From the NCBI GenBank assembly GCA_034440635.1, contig JAOTON010001483.1, positions 310,001 to 374,000 on the forward strand: a stretch of DNA of 64,000 bases, given 5' to 3'. Below, piece after piece: positions 22,041-33,272 of this stretch (positions within the stretch are counted from its first letter, which is position 1; each line of letters opens with the position of its first letter). The translations under genes were made by a program, and so were the position numbers. The notes beneath the pieces were generated by a model. The model saw nothing but the letters and a program-made list of their open reading frames with translations, was not told where the DNA came from and made no database searches. Origin of the DNA: Lepas anatifera (lineage: Eukaryota; Arthropoda; Thecostraca; Lepadidae).

Positions 22041-23424
22041 TAATATCTTGCACACCAGTGCTTCATCCAGACCCATCTTCTTCCGCCGGAAATTACCCCA
22101 CTAGTGAAATAGGTTGGGACACTTGACATTGCGTGACATTTTGTCCTCTGCTTTTAATCTCCTGAAGCTTTCGTCCTCTATTCTTGTTAGTTAGTTGCGC
22201 AGAGGAAAACTTTAAAGTGTCTGAACCATATTCACTTCCACTGCGTCTGCCAAATGACACGATACAATGTTGTCGACATGCAGCATATTCGCTATCGTGA
22301 ATCATGCCTGTCAACAAATTGTTGATGCATATACTTCTATCAGTTACAACAGCTGTCATTGATCTAGAAAAGGTTGATAAAAGACCCTTCTACCTATGGC
22401 AGCTCAAGTGTGAATAATTGTTTTCTTGCCCTCATATAGGTCAAGGTATAGGGATTGGAGGACTACCCTGCTCTCCAATCCTTCCGATTTTCTGCCGTAT
22501 GGGTTTGCGCCGTGCCCCGAAGCTGCCTTCGTAAACGCATCTTCCTGAGAACTTTTCCTTACATGCCACTGCCTTTTCCGTCGCTCGTTTTGTGAGACGC
22601 CATCACCGTCCTTATTGCGAAATTCCAGCAGGCAGACTGTTACAACTGCACTCGGGAAAGGTACAACTTCAAAGCAATCATGAGACGAAGTGAAATAAAT
22701 GTGAGCGGCTTCAGACCCGCAATCTGCTTTGACATTGCATTTCTCCTCATACCCGGGCATTTCCTTTTTTGATAACGCAGCCCTCTTCTCGGGAATGAAA
22801 TTGAACATCAAGGCCGTTTCCTATTTTTGTTCCGAATGCTGCAACGAGTTCCACCATGCTTCCTATCATTGCATTTTTAATATGTACGGCAATGTATGTA
22901 CGCTAATGCATGGCTACTGAGTCTACTAAAATGAAGTTTGCGGGAGATTATGGAAATTTTGAAGTGCTTTCACTGTAAGCTGGTAATTTCATAACACACA
23001 ACAAGGCACTAAACTGCGTGCATATATGCATGATTGTTATCATCAGTGAAGCCTTGGCTTTCGGGATCGTTGAGAACATCGATTAGCAGTCTTACGATGT
23101 TACATTACATTCAATTCAAAATCCGAATACCTTTTGTCTGAGTCAATGTTAGGGACGTCTCGGGATGATGTTTCCCCTTCTGGTAGAGCTATTCCACCAA
23201 ATACATGGTTTTAGGAAGATCCAATTCTTCACCCAAGACAAATTTTCTCTTCAAAGTTACCCACTAGCTCTGCATTCTAAAATAAACTTATCCAAGCCGA
23301 CATGTTTCCATCTCCGTGTCAAGCTCTTGAAGTCCGTGCGAGAGATGTTTAATCTTTTTAAAAAGGGAACAGTGCATTATATAGATTTTGTGGAAGTTAT
23401 TGCAGCTTCGGATTTTGGGATCAA
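22041..23424. other. Intergenic stretch with no recognised feature
   Basis: A 135-codon open frame on the minus strand (22404-22811) and a 113-codon frame on the plus strand (23165-23506, partly SINE) show no recognisable motif, signal peptide or splice context. Confidence 0.45.
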
Positions 23425-23727
23425 GGCTTCACATAGTCATCCAGGGACTTGTCATGAAACTCCGACCCCACCATCCGAACGAGCAGCTCCGGCAATAACG
23501 GTCTAGTTTTAATGCCAAAATTTAACGTCCCACAAAGCACAGGGACGACCGCCCCGCTCAGGGCATCCTCTCACCAGACACTAACCAGCCAACCTACGTC
23601 GGATAAATATTTAGCGCCGGAGCGTCTTAGGGGAACCGATCTCAAGCCTGCACAAGCACCATCACTGCATGTTTCTGAGTAGTGGACCGGAGCCCAACGC
23701 TCTACCAACTGAGCTGCCGGGACGGCC
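23425..23727 (-). repeat. tRNA-derived SINE, family A, copy 2
   Basis: This minus-strand copy of the 8876-9233 SINE has a diverged head (GGCCGTCCCGGCAGCTCAGT on the minus strand). The body shares the GGACGTTAAA block. It lacks the ACAAAATTTATAAA tail, so it is 3' truncated. Confidence 0.8.
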
Positions 23728-24291
23728 TTTATTTTGCCTTTAAAGCGAAATAGAACAATCTATTATGAGCACGTTTGTAGATCACCACAGAATGACCACG
23801 AAGCATAAGCATGACCTTTTGACGGTACAAAAAACGGAGCACTTCTCATGCATTATGCTGTCGAGTTGAGGGCTGACAATGTGGTACTGTAGTATGAGAG
23901 TGATCTATAGATCAAATGAAAGATGAAGCGAAAATCAAATGAACAAAAATCAAGATCAAATGAAAATGAAAGATAAGTGTCGTTAGGTGAATGCTCTTCC
24001 TTGAATTCTGGACCACATGCGGCTCTCACCAGATAATATCACTGCGTAGTTTCAGCAAAAATCTGCTGAAAAAGGCAAATCTATGCGGGACCTCGTAGTG
24101 CTATTGCCGTGCTGTAGTAAAACAAAAATGATATATAGCAGACCTGTGAAGAATACAGGTTCGTCTTAATTCCGTCTGCTTTACCGTACCTTCGTTCAGA
24201 AAGTCTCGACACGAAGCGTCAGTCAGCCGACCATCCAATGCCTAGCGGTACAGTATATCTCGTGGTGTGCTCCCCCCTGAACTGATCACCA

Positions 24292-24714
24292 TATGAAGGC
24301 AAAGAATGTTAAACGGCACAGTATAGGCTTCAGGAACACCCTGCGACACAGTAGAGGGTTCTAGAAACACTGTGCGGTTCAGTGTACCACCTGAAGGCAA
24401 AGCATATTATGCAGCACAGCATATTCTTCAGGAAACCCTGCGGCATAGTATAAGCTTCAGGATCACCCTGCGGCACAGTACAGACTTCAGGAAACCCTGC
24501 GGCATAGTATAGGCTTCAGGAAACACCCCGCGGCACAGAATAGTTTTCAGGAAGCGCCCTGCGGTACAGAGTACCACCTAAAGGCAAAGCGTGTTAAGCG
24601 GAACAGCATAGGCTTCAGGTAGACCCTGTGGCACAGTATAGGCTTCAGAAAACACCCCGCGGCACAGAATAGTTTTAAGGAAGCGCCCTGCGGTACAGAG
24701 TACCACCTGAAGGC
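24292..24714. repeat. ~31-bp minisatellite (GCGGCACAGTATAGGCTTCAG family), left part
   Basis: Units resemble gcggcacagtataggcttca followed by ggaaacaccct. A longer period of roughly 140 bp includes taccacctgaaggcaaagcg. The array is interrupted at 24714 by a 3.0-kb insertion and resumes at 27759. Confidence 0.88.
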
Positions 24715-25155
24715 CAGAGGTGCAGAAAGTATGCTGGCTGTCACAAACTCAATGTGACGTATGCCTCCTCTGTCACACAGAGCTGGAAATAATAATTCTA
24801 TACTTGAATACTATTTCCAATATGCTGAATGTCCTCTACCTGTCCCTTACTTTTTGCAGCAGACAAGGTTCTAGCACCAAACCATTACAGCATCGAAGTA
24901 GTAAACTGAGTTTTCATTTATAGATCATGTTTTTGTTTTTGGAAGGAAAATTTCCAATTATGGGTCATTTTTTCCAGTATTGGGGTCATAACTATTATTG
25001 GCAACTCTGACCGCAGTTTCCCCCAATGACATGCATTTCCCTTTTTGAAGAAGTTTCCATTTTTGGAAGGAGTGTTTCCAATTATGGTACTTTTCCACAT
25101 GATTAAATGTAGCAATTATCATGAAAATAGCCATTATTGGGAACATACCTATCTA

Positions 25156-26186
25156 TTAACCCTCACCCCACCGGGGGGCCATCGATGGCCCCCCATAAGG
25201 TTTTTCCAGGATAGCAGAAAAACGATGAGGCGCAGCACCGCAGTTGAGAGCTCTACCTCTTACTGCATTATTTTCCCACCATTCCTGAAATTTTTACCCC
25301 AGGTCACCCAAGGTCAGGTCACCAGGCGAGGTCAACCAAGGTCACCTCACTTCAACATTAGAGCTCTGTAAGAGCTACATTTCGAAGTCGATCGATTTCA
25401 AACTTCCTACACTTCATGACCCCTCCAGGGTCTACAAGGTGTATATCCGGGATTTTTCGATTTCGTGACCTGAGGCCATGTCACGAGGTGACCTCTCCCA
25501 TTGACAAAGGATGGGAAAAGCTGTCTTATGATCTAGAAGTCACAAAAACGATTGAAAATGTTCGGCGTTGTCAGAAAAGCGTTCCTGGACACCCTTTCAC
25601 GGATTCCAGGGTCCATATTTGCCCTTTGACCTCTCCAAGGCCATCCAAGGTCACCAGGGGTCAAAAACAGTATTTTGACAATAACTTTTGACCTATATAA
25701 GCTAGAGCGCTGAATCAAAGACCATTGTGTATGTCTCGTCACTAGCTTTCGTTTGATATATAGCAAGGTCACTTTTTGACCTTTCGTGACCTCAGGTCAT
25801 CTTAGGTCACGAGGTGACCTCTGGAGGTCAAACCACTGGCGGGAGGTCATTGCGTTCAACATAGCGGGAAAAGGTCGGAGATTTTCCTATCCAATGTGTT
25901 TACCACATCTTAATAGCTCTAATGGCACAAGAGTTATGTCCAGTTTGCTTAAGCATTGCATATTTGAGTGAAAATAGCCTATCTTGACCTAATTTGACCT
26001 ATGGAGGTCAAACCATTGCCCTGAGCGCCAAAACATGCGAACTAATATCTTACTGAATTCACGCGAACTTTCTAATGCACTTTGCAGACTTGCGCTAACA
26101 CCCATACTTTCGGAGTTAGAGGGGGCCATCGATGGCGCCCCGGTGGGGCGAAGGTGGTGCCGGACCCCCGGTGGGGCGCGGGTTAA
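25156..26186 (+). mobile_element. 1.03-kb TTAA-flanked non-autonomous element rich in AGGTCA half-sites
   Basis: The element runs from TTAACCCTCACCCCACCGGG (left) to GGTGGGGCGCGGGTTAA (right), both with a mirrored ccatcgatgg block (GGGGGCCATCGATGGCCCCC type) near the ends. TTAA target duplications suggest piggyBac-type mobilisation. At least 21 AGGTCA/TGACCT hexamers occur in 1.03 kb, where about 0.5 would be expected by chance. It is nested in the hAT-like element above. Confidence 0.8.
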
Positions 26187-26562
26187 TGGAAGCGTACATC
26201 TGCACACAATTGGGAACCCTAACCACAGCTTCCCCCCGCCCAATAAACTTCTATCTCACATATCAACAAAAGGGAAAAAAATGTCAACGACAACACAGTA
26301 TTTGGATCTACGTAAAATGTGTTCGTAAAGTGGACCTTAGGTAGCATTTTTATAAACACATCAAATGCTTAAAATTTGCATCCCACTCACGACCATCACC
26401 TGCCTGGTCATTCCTTTTTGTAGTAAAAACTCTGAGGCAACTAGCCTGCATAGATGTAAAATTATGTCTATTGGCCTAATAGGTACAGAGGTATTGGAAT
26501 TCACATACCAAAGAAATATCCAGTGTAGTCAAAATCCTGCTTTAACTCCGTGCAGTTCAGGT

Positions 26563-26604
26563 CCTGTGCGCTGCTTACCACCACTGGTAGTAAGCAGCAC
26601 ACTC
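26563..26604. other. Short hairpin
   Basis: GTGCGCTGCTTACCA and TGGTAGTAAGCAGCACAC form an imperfect stem around a 4-base loop. It is too short for a typical microRNA precursor, and no function is assigned. Confidence 0.4.
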
Positions 26605-27758
26605 CCAACCAGCGTTTTTCGAAGTCTATTTCTTTCTGAGATTTGCTGTGATTTTCTGAGATAAGAAGGGGGTCTACTCGGCCCCCTCCAGTGCACGTTA
26701 GTTCCAGGCCCTCTCCAGTGTGGGTGTTAACACTTTGTGGAGGACTGCATTACCACACATTTGCTATCTGTACAATATTGATATGATAATTTGATCATGA
26801 ACACTCACATGAATCACTGTTGTTGCCAGCCTGTTGCTGACGCCAACTCTCCCAACTTCCTCCAGCTCCAAATCTATCTAACCAATCTAGGGCACAAATA
26901 AGCTAAGGCACAAGCAGGCTAAGGAATGAAAAACCAAGCTTGATATGGGAATGTGCATCAGTCTTACAATAGCCTACATTCATCTTAGATTAGCCATGGG
27001 CAGCAATATTTATTCTAGCTAGTTTTAGCCTGTACTTATCTCAGATATACCTAATGAATATGCCCTCAAAATAAGTAGCTTCCCGCCTGTTTAATTTTTT
27101 GGCAGGCTCTACATCATATAAACATTTCTAACTTGTCTTGTCGCTGTTGCGCAGTTTAAGTAGAATTGCTGCCCAGCTATGTTTATTTTTTCACTCACTT
27201 AGTACTTTTATTAGTAGCTTTTAGGCGTACTTAGTGCTAAATTCGAAGAAATAGGGGCCGCTAAATCGAAGAGACTCAAACTGTAAATCTAATTTAACCT
27301 GAAAAAATGGACAGAGAGGTACTTGATAAAGTATCTGCGTTATCGTTAATGCCTTAAATATGCCCACAATCGTGTATTTCTCGAAAAATTGACTGTCACA
27401 TTTCCGGTATCTAGGCGACAACTTTCTGCAAACTACTAACAATCGGCACCATTGGGCTGCATGTTAAAATCTGGCAACTGTGACAGCGGTTTGCGGGTTT
27501 TCTGCAGCGGGGGTCCCTCGTTTTAGTAGAAACTGAACACAGTACCAATATTGTATCACTAATGGTACGCTGTGCAATTGAAGAACAGAGCTGCTAAGTT
27601 AAAATATTTCCTACACGCTTCATTCTCTATTTCGAAAATATGTGGTTTGATCTTGAGCCATACAGTCAGGATCGCTATTTTGTCACAATTATGCACCTTA
27701 ATTTTCGTAAATGTGTCACAAACTCCGGTAGCCGAGTTGGCAAGTTTCTGCACCTCTG

Positions 27759-27885
27759 CTGAAGGCAAAGCGTGTTAAGCGGAACAGCATAGGCTTCAGG
27801 TAGACCCTGCGGCACAGTATAGGTTTCAGGAAACAGCCCGCGGCACAGAATAGTTTTCAGGACGCCCTGCGGCACAGTGTAGCAA
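27759..27885. repeat. ~31-bp minisatellite, right part
   Basis: This continues the array at 24292-24714 after the hAT-like insertion. The segment gaaggcaaagcgtgttaagc through the gcggcacag units closely matches 24583-24700. Confidence 0.85.
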
Positions 27886-28187
27886 CAGGCGGAGCTCGCC
27901 GGTCTGAGCAGCATGCACCTGCTACACATACATGGGACTCGAAAGCCAGGGGACACCTTAACACCTTATTCAACTTTTCATCAGAGATTGTCCGATTTCA
28001 TAGAAACTCGGCAAAAAATATAAATCTTTGAATGCGGTCGGCGTGGGACATCACAAGGAGTTAAAGTCAAAGAGTTTTCGGTTTTAGAGGGGGCAATTTC
28101 TTCAACTCGGAGATGAGCTTTCACCAACAGCCTCCCCTCTCCCCATTTTTCGGCGGATGACAACGCTCTTGGACTCGGCGTATACGT

Positions 28188-28460
28188 CATAGGCAGATCC
28201 AGGATTGTCAATCGGGGAGGGTGTACCCTCCCCGGGGGAACGTTATCCGGACCAGAGGGCGCCACTTTTGGTCGGCGAAGTCTATCAGGTGGGCGCCGAA
28301 TCCTATCGGCAGGCGCTGATTTTCACATCCTGGGGAGGGGGTGGGTGTTGAGCGGCATTTCCGGGGGTGCCATTGACCTTTTAGGAGGGGCGCTGTGACC
28401 ATTTCAGGGGGCACCAAGGGTCGATGGGGGTACCTGCCCCCTCACCTGAATTCGTCTATG
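28188..28460. mobile_element. Short non-autonomous hAT-like element
   Basis: Its termini are CATAGGCAGATCCAGGATTG and CCTGAATTCGTCTATG (inverted, imperfect). Flanking octamers GTATACGT (28180-28187) and GTAGACGT (28461-28468) match at seven of eight bases. It belongs to the same terminus family as 1840-2070. Confidence 0.65.
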
Positions 28461-28679
28461 GTAGACGTCAATCTATACAATATAGCTAAATGTTTCATCC
28501 CCTATGAAAGCTAAACTTGACATAGGCGTAGGAACCGGGGGGCCAGGGGGCCACTGGCCCCCCACTTTTCAGTGATGGGCCCCCGCAACGGAGATAAGAA
28601 TATCAAGAACTGTAATATCAAGCAAGAAACTCTAACTGGCCCAATAGCTTGCCCCGGAACTCCGTTAAACTTACCTGTA

Positions 28680-29260
28680 CCCCTAAACTAAGTTGAGGTC
28701 CTATGAGTCGATTTTAAGGTCCCCTGAGCTTCTGGGGGCCCCTGAACTGGTCTCTGATGCCATACGAGCTAATCTGGGCCTCTTGAGCTGAACTGAGCGC
28801 CCCTGAGGTGGTTTGGGCAGCATGAACTGTTCTAGGATGCCTAAACTGAGCTAGGAGCCGTGACCTTGAACAGGGCCCCGTGAGTTGGCCAGGCCCTATA
28901 TCCACCGACCTGGGGCCCCTGAGCTGAGCTGGGACCGTAAAGTTAATATTGTCCCTTGTGCTTATCTGGATCCCCTGTGATGCACAGAAGACCCTAAACT
29001 TATCTGAGGCCCCTGCACAGCAATAGGGCCCCTGCCCTGAAATTGGGTTATAAGCTTTAATTGAAACCCTGAACTGTTCTGAAACCCCATATATGCCGAC
29101 AAGGGGCCCCTGGATGATCCGGGCCCTTAGCTTATCTGGTCATCAGAGCTAATATTGACCTTTGTGTTAAACTGAGAGCCCCTGAGATGGTCTGGGACCC
29201 CCTATAAGGCTTTACAGCCACTGACCACTGAGCTTGAATGGGCCCCTTGAGATGTTCTGA
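28680..29260. repeat. Degenerate tandem repeat of the 'ctgagctggtctggggcccc' type, left half
   Basis: Degenerate units of about 20-25 bases repeat ctgagct..tctggggcccc. The array is cut at 29260 by the insertion of the 3.0-kb element and continues from 32258. Confidence 0.8.
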
Positions 29261-32257
29261 CAGTGGCGTAGCCAGGGGGGGGGTCCCTGGGGTCCGCGGA
29301 CTCCCTTGGGCTGACCTTATGCATTAAAAACACGAACATTGATCTCGGGGCCCCTGAGCTTGGTCTCGGGGGCCCTCCCGAGCTTGGTCTCAGGAGACCC
29401 CCGATAATCGGTATTGAGGGCTCCAGAATACCGAATATTGATCTTGGGGGACCCTTAGGTTCAGTCTCAGGGGGTCCCGAGCTTGGCCTCAGGGCCCCCG
29501 AGCTTGGTCTCAGGGCCCCTCCCCTGAGCTCGGTCTCACGGGCCTTTCGATTTTGGTCTCAGGGGCCCCGAGCTTGGTTTCAGGGGCCCCGAGCTTGGTC
29601 TCAGCGCCTCTCGAACTTTGTCTCAGGGGCCCCGAGCTTGGTGTCCGGGCCCTCCGAGCTTGGTCTCAGGGAACGCCCGAGCCTGGTCTCAGGGGACCCC
29701 CGAACTTGGTCTCAGGGGCCCCTGATCATCGGCATCGAGGGCTCCAGAGTACCGAACATTGATCTCGGGGGCCCCCTGAGCTCGGACCCACGGACCTTTC
29801 GATCTTGGTCTCACGGGCCTTTCGATTTTGGTCTCAGGGTGCCCCAGAGCTTGGTCTCAGGGCCCCCGAGCGTGGTCTCAGGGGACCCCCGAGCTTGGTC
29901 TCACGGGCCTTCCGAGCTTGGTCTCAGGGGGGCCCCCGATCATCGGTATCGAGGGCTCTGGAATACCGAACATTGATCTCGGGGCCCCTGAGCTTGGTCT
30001 CAGGGGCCCCTCAAGCCTGGTCTCAGGGGCCCCCGAGCTTGGTCTCAGGGGTTCAGGGCCCCCCTCGGGGTGCACCCGACTATTGATATCGAGGGACTCA
30101 TGAGTGAGGCACGAGCATTGACCTCATACGCAGAGTTTGGTCTCAGGGGCCCCCAAGCCTGGGTTCAGGACCCCCGAGTATCGGCATTGAGGGACTCCAG
30201 AGTACCGAGCATTAGTCTCGGGGGGGACTCGAAATATTGATCTTGAAGGCCCCGGAACATCGGTGTCAAGTTACTCCTGAGAAAAGCTCGAGTATGGGTC
30301 TAAGGGTGCCCCTGAGCCTGATCTAAGTGGGGCCCCGAGCTTGGTCTTAGAAGCCCCCGGGCATCAGTATCAAGGGGCTCCGGAGTATTGGTCTGGGGGA
30401 GAAATTATTTTAGGGGCCTCCAAATGGTGATTTCGGAGGGCCCCCGAAAGTGTGGATGCAGTGGTGTAGCCAAGGGGGCCCTAGGCGTCCGCAGACCCCC
30501 TTGGGCCAATCTGAACCACTGCAAAGGATTCTCTGATCGATCACGCGGCCCCCAGAGTCAGTCTCAGGGGCCCCTGAAGATTCGTTCTCAGGGCGTCCTG
30601 AGTCGGCCTCAAGGCCCCCGCCCTGAGAGTCAGTCTCAAGTCCCCCCGAAAGCAGATTTCAGGGGCCCCCAGAGGGTTGGTCTCAGGGACCCCAAAAGTC
30701 GGTATCAGGGGCCTCGGGAGTATGTCTCAGGGGAGGGGGGCCGAGCTAGTCTCAGGGGCCCCGGGAGTCTGTCTCAGGGTAGGGGGGCCGAGCTAGTCTC
30801 AGGGGCCCCAGAGAGTGGTTCTCAGGGCCTCGCAAAAGTCTATTTCAGGGGGCCTCCGAGAGTCAGTCTCAGGAACGCCAAAAACTCAGTCTCAGAGGAG
30901 ATTCCACCCCCCCCGGTATTTGTCTCAGGGGCGCCCTAGAGTAAGTCTCAGAGGGCTGTTGGAAGTCATTCCCAGTCCCCCTCCCAAAGACAGCCTCAGG
31001 GGACCCCAAGAGCTAATCTGGATGGCCACGATAGTCAGTCTCAGCCCCCCTTCAAAGTAAATCTGGGGGGCCAATAATTAGTCTCAGAGGTGCTGCCGAT
31101 AACTAATCTCAGGAGCCCCGAGGGATTCTCAGGGGCCCCAGTTTTCATCAAGAGGCGCCGTGAATCGGTCTCAGAGACCCCCTGAGATCTAATCAGGAGA
31201 GCGGCCGAAAATTAGTTTTGTGAGTGCCACCAAGTGTTGGTCTTAGGTGGCCCCAGAGCTCGAATACAAATTTTCAAAATAATATGGCTCGGAAAAAAAT
31301 GTATCTACCCCTATTGCGCACTAATACAGACAAATTGAAACATGTCCATCAGGCACCATTATCGAAGGAAAGGCAAAAAATAATCTAATTTTACCATAAG
31401 AGCAAATCGAACAGGGATTTTGGCACTTCAGTCAATTTTTAATCTATTAGCTTAACACCAATAACTACATTCCTAAATATTCTGAAATAAACAACTTTCA
31501 AATATTTTCGTAGGGAACCAGACAAACAAGGGTAATGACAGAAATCGATGAGCATAATCCTCAAAAGAAAAATAGGTATGAAAGTTTGAAAATAACAATG
31601 ACAGAGTGATCCAAGGCGATAGATATCTCAGGCGCCTTTTGTCTTGGTAATTTGCTCGTTTACAAGATAGCAAGGGTAAGAAAGTAACTGGATCTCAACA
31701 GGATCTGTCGACGGAATAGAGGTCATGTAACGTTCGGGACACATTATCATGTCCTTTGTATTTTTTCGTTTTTCCGTTTCTTTTGAAATTTCCTTATTAA
31801 AGAGTTCATGGATTCGACACCGGGAAATAATTATTAATCATTTCCCATAGAAGATAATTTCTACGTACTCAAAACGACTGACCTTCAATAACTTCATGTC
31901 TGATTACCAGAGTGAATTGAGGTAGACTCGAGTGTAACATCATGCGCGCATCAACATTGAACCTCCCGAAATATGGCACAAAGCTGTTATTATAGCCACG
32001 CTACCATATAAGGTATGGGCCATCCGTAATATTTGGTGACCTTAGTTTACCAACACTTGGTCGGATCGAAAAAATCAAGCTATAAACAAAATAAGAATAA
32101 ATAAATAAAAAAGGCACAACAAAATTTCCTTCGTGTGAATGTTAAAATACTATACAAAAGATATAGGAGGTGGGCCCCGGTTACTAAGGGGACCCCCGGC
32201 CTGGGGCCCCCGACGGTAGTCGGACCCCTCCTTTGCCGAATCCTGGCTACGCCACTG
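29261..32257. mobile_element. 3.0-kb CAGTGGCGTAGCC-terminated element nested in the outer hAT-like element
   Basis: It starts CAGTGGCGTAGCCAGG and ends CCTGGCTACGCCACTG, a perfect 16-base inversion. It is flanked by TTCTGA on both sides (29255-29260 and 32258-32263). Removing it restores a unit (gatgttctgagactctgtat) that aligns with neighbouring units such as gctgttttgagaccctacat. A second left-terminus-like sequence (CAGTGGTGTAGCCAAGGGGG) lies at about 30463. The part from 31260 to 32200 is AT-rich and non-repetitive. Confidence 0.8.
29340..31260. repeat. ~22-bp G/C-rich tandem repeat 'gagcttggtctcaggggccccc'
   Basis: Dozens of degenerate units fill most of the nested element, producing spurious open frames in several phases. 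Every unit carries a GGGGCCCC-like palindrome. Units drift toward 'gtctcaggggcccc.gagagtc' in the right half. Confidence 0.88.
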
Positions 32258-32826
32258 TTCTGAGACTCTGTATCAGCCACCCTTGGACCCCCTAAGCCTA
32301 GCTGGGGCCCTGAGCTAATCTGGGTACCCCTGTGCTTAACTGGGGCCCCTGATCTGGTATGGGGGCCCTGAACTCTTCTAAGGTCCCTGGGCTAAGCTGG
32401 AGGCCGTGAGCTTGAATGGAGCCCCCTGAGTTGGTATGAGAGGGGACCCTATATCAGCCGATCTGGGCCCTGATCTGAGCTGGCCTGTGCTGAACAAAAG
32501 CCCTGAGCTGGTCTGGGGCCCCTGAACTGTTCTAGCGTCATTGAGCTAAGCTGGGATCCGTGAGCTTGAACAAGCCCCTTGAGCTGTTTTGAGACCCTAC
32601 ATAAGTCGACCTGGGGACCCCCGAGCTGAACCGGGCCCCTAAGCTAATCTGGCACCCTGTGCGAATCTGGGGCTCCACTGTGATGAGCTTCGAGGGGTCC
32701 TGTGCTTATGTAGGGTCCCTTGATAAGCTGGTCCCGAGGCTAGTGCACTGGTCTGGGCTCTTGAGCTGACTGATCTAGGTTCTGGACCTTGGGGCCCTCC
32801 GAGATAATTTGGCGGCCCCTGGGCGG
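32258..32826. repeat. Degenerate 'ctgagctggtctggggcccc' tandem repeat, right half
   Basis: This continues the 28680-29260 array after the nested insertion, with the same unit family and the same orientation. Confidence 0.8.
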
Positions 32827-33209
32827 CATAGGCATAGGAACCGGGGGTCAGGGGGATACTGCCCTCCGTTTGAGGTGGGCCCCCGCAACGAATATGCAAA
32901 TATCAGCAAGTACGCTGCCTGCAAGCCCCTGGAGGAGGAGCGCTTCGTGAAAAAACCAAGGCACCTACTACCCGAGTGTTTCCAAATGAGTCCCGAGAAC
33001 TGGTCCCAATCAAACTCCATCCCATATCAATCCCAACACAAAGCATGAATCGGACACGGACCCCGCATCAGATGCCGAGCAACAGTCGTCCCTGAGTCAT
33101 CGAAAGGCGCGCCGTCCTTCGATGCCAGGGTTATATGGCGTCGCCAACTCTTTCCCTGTCGAGAGGGATTTCTTGGGAGTCAAATTGCTCCTTGCACAAG
33201 GAATCTGCC

Positions 33210-33272
33210 GTGCCTTAAACCCGGATTGGTCGCGTGGAAAGCAAGGTTGCTAACCACTATATCACCACGCCC
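33210..33272 (-). repeat. tRNA-like fragment, probable SINE head
   Basis: On the minus strand GGCGTGGTGATATAGTGG continues TTAGCAACC and later CCGGGTTTAAGGC, resembling tRNA A and B boxes. It cannot form a clean mature tRNA, and it sits inside the outer hAT-like element. Confidence 0.4.

Larger units (their letters stand above)
24715..27758. mobile_element. 3.0-kb non-autonomous hAT-like element inserted in a minisatellite
   Basis: Its termini are CAGAGGTGCAGAAA at the left and the inverse TTTCTGCACCTCTG at the right. An exact 8-bp target duplication, CTGAAGGC, flanks it (24707-24714 and 27759-27766). Both flanks are the same minisatellite, so the insertion split an existing array. No transposase was found inside. 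A TTAA-type element (25156-26186) is nested within it. Confidence 0.85.

Noticed and set aside
22404..22811. 135-codon open frame on the minus strand
   Set aside because: No signal peptide, domain motif, splice continuation or codon bias could be seen; its length is compatible with chance in 64 kb.
26563..26604. microRNA precursor
   Set aside because: The stem is only about 15-18 pairs with a 4-base loop, shorter than animal precursors, and lies in a transposable element.
29553..31060. Several 80-183-codon open frames rich in Gly/Pro/Ser
   Set aside because: All derive from the G/C-rich tandem repeat, in multiple overlapping phases and on both strands.
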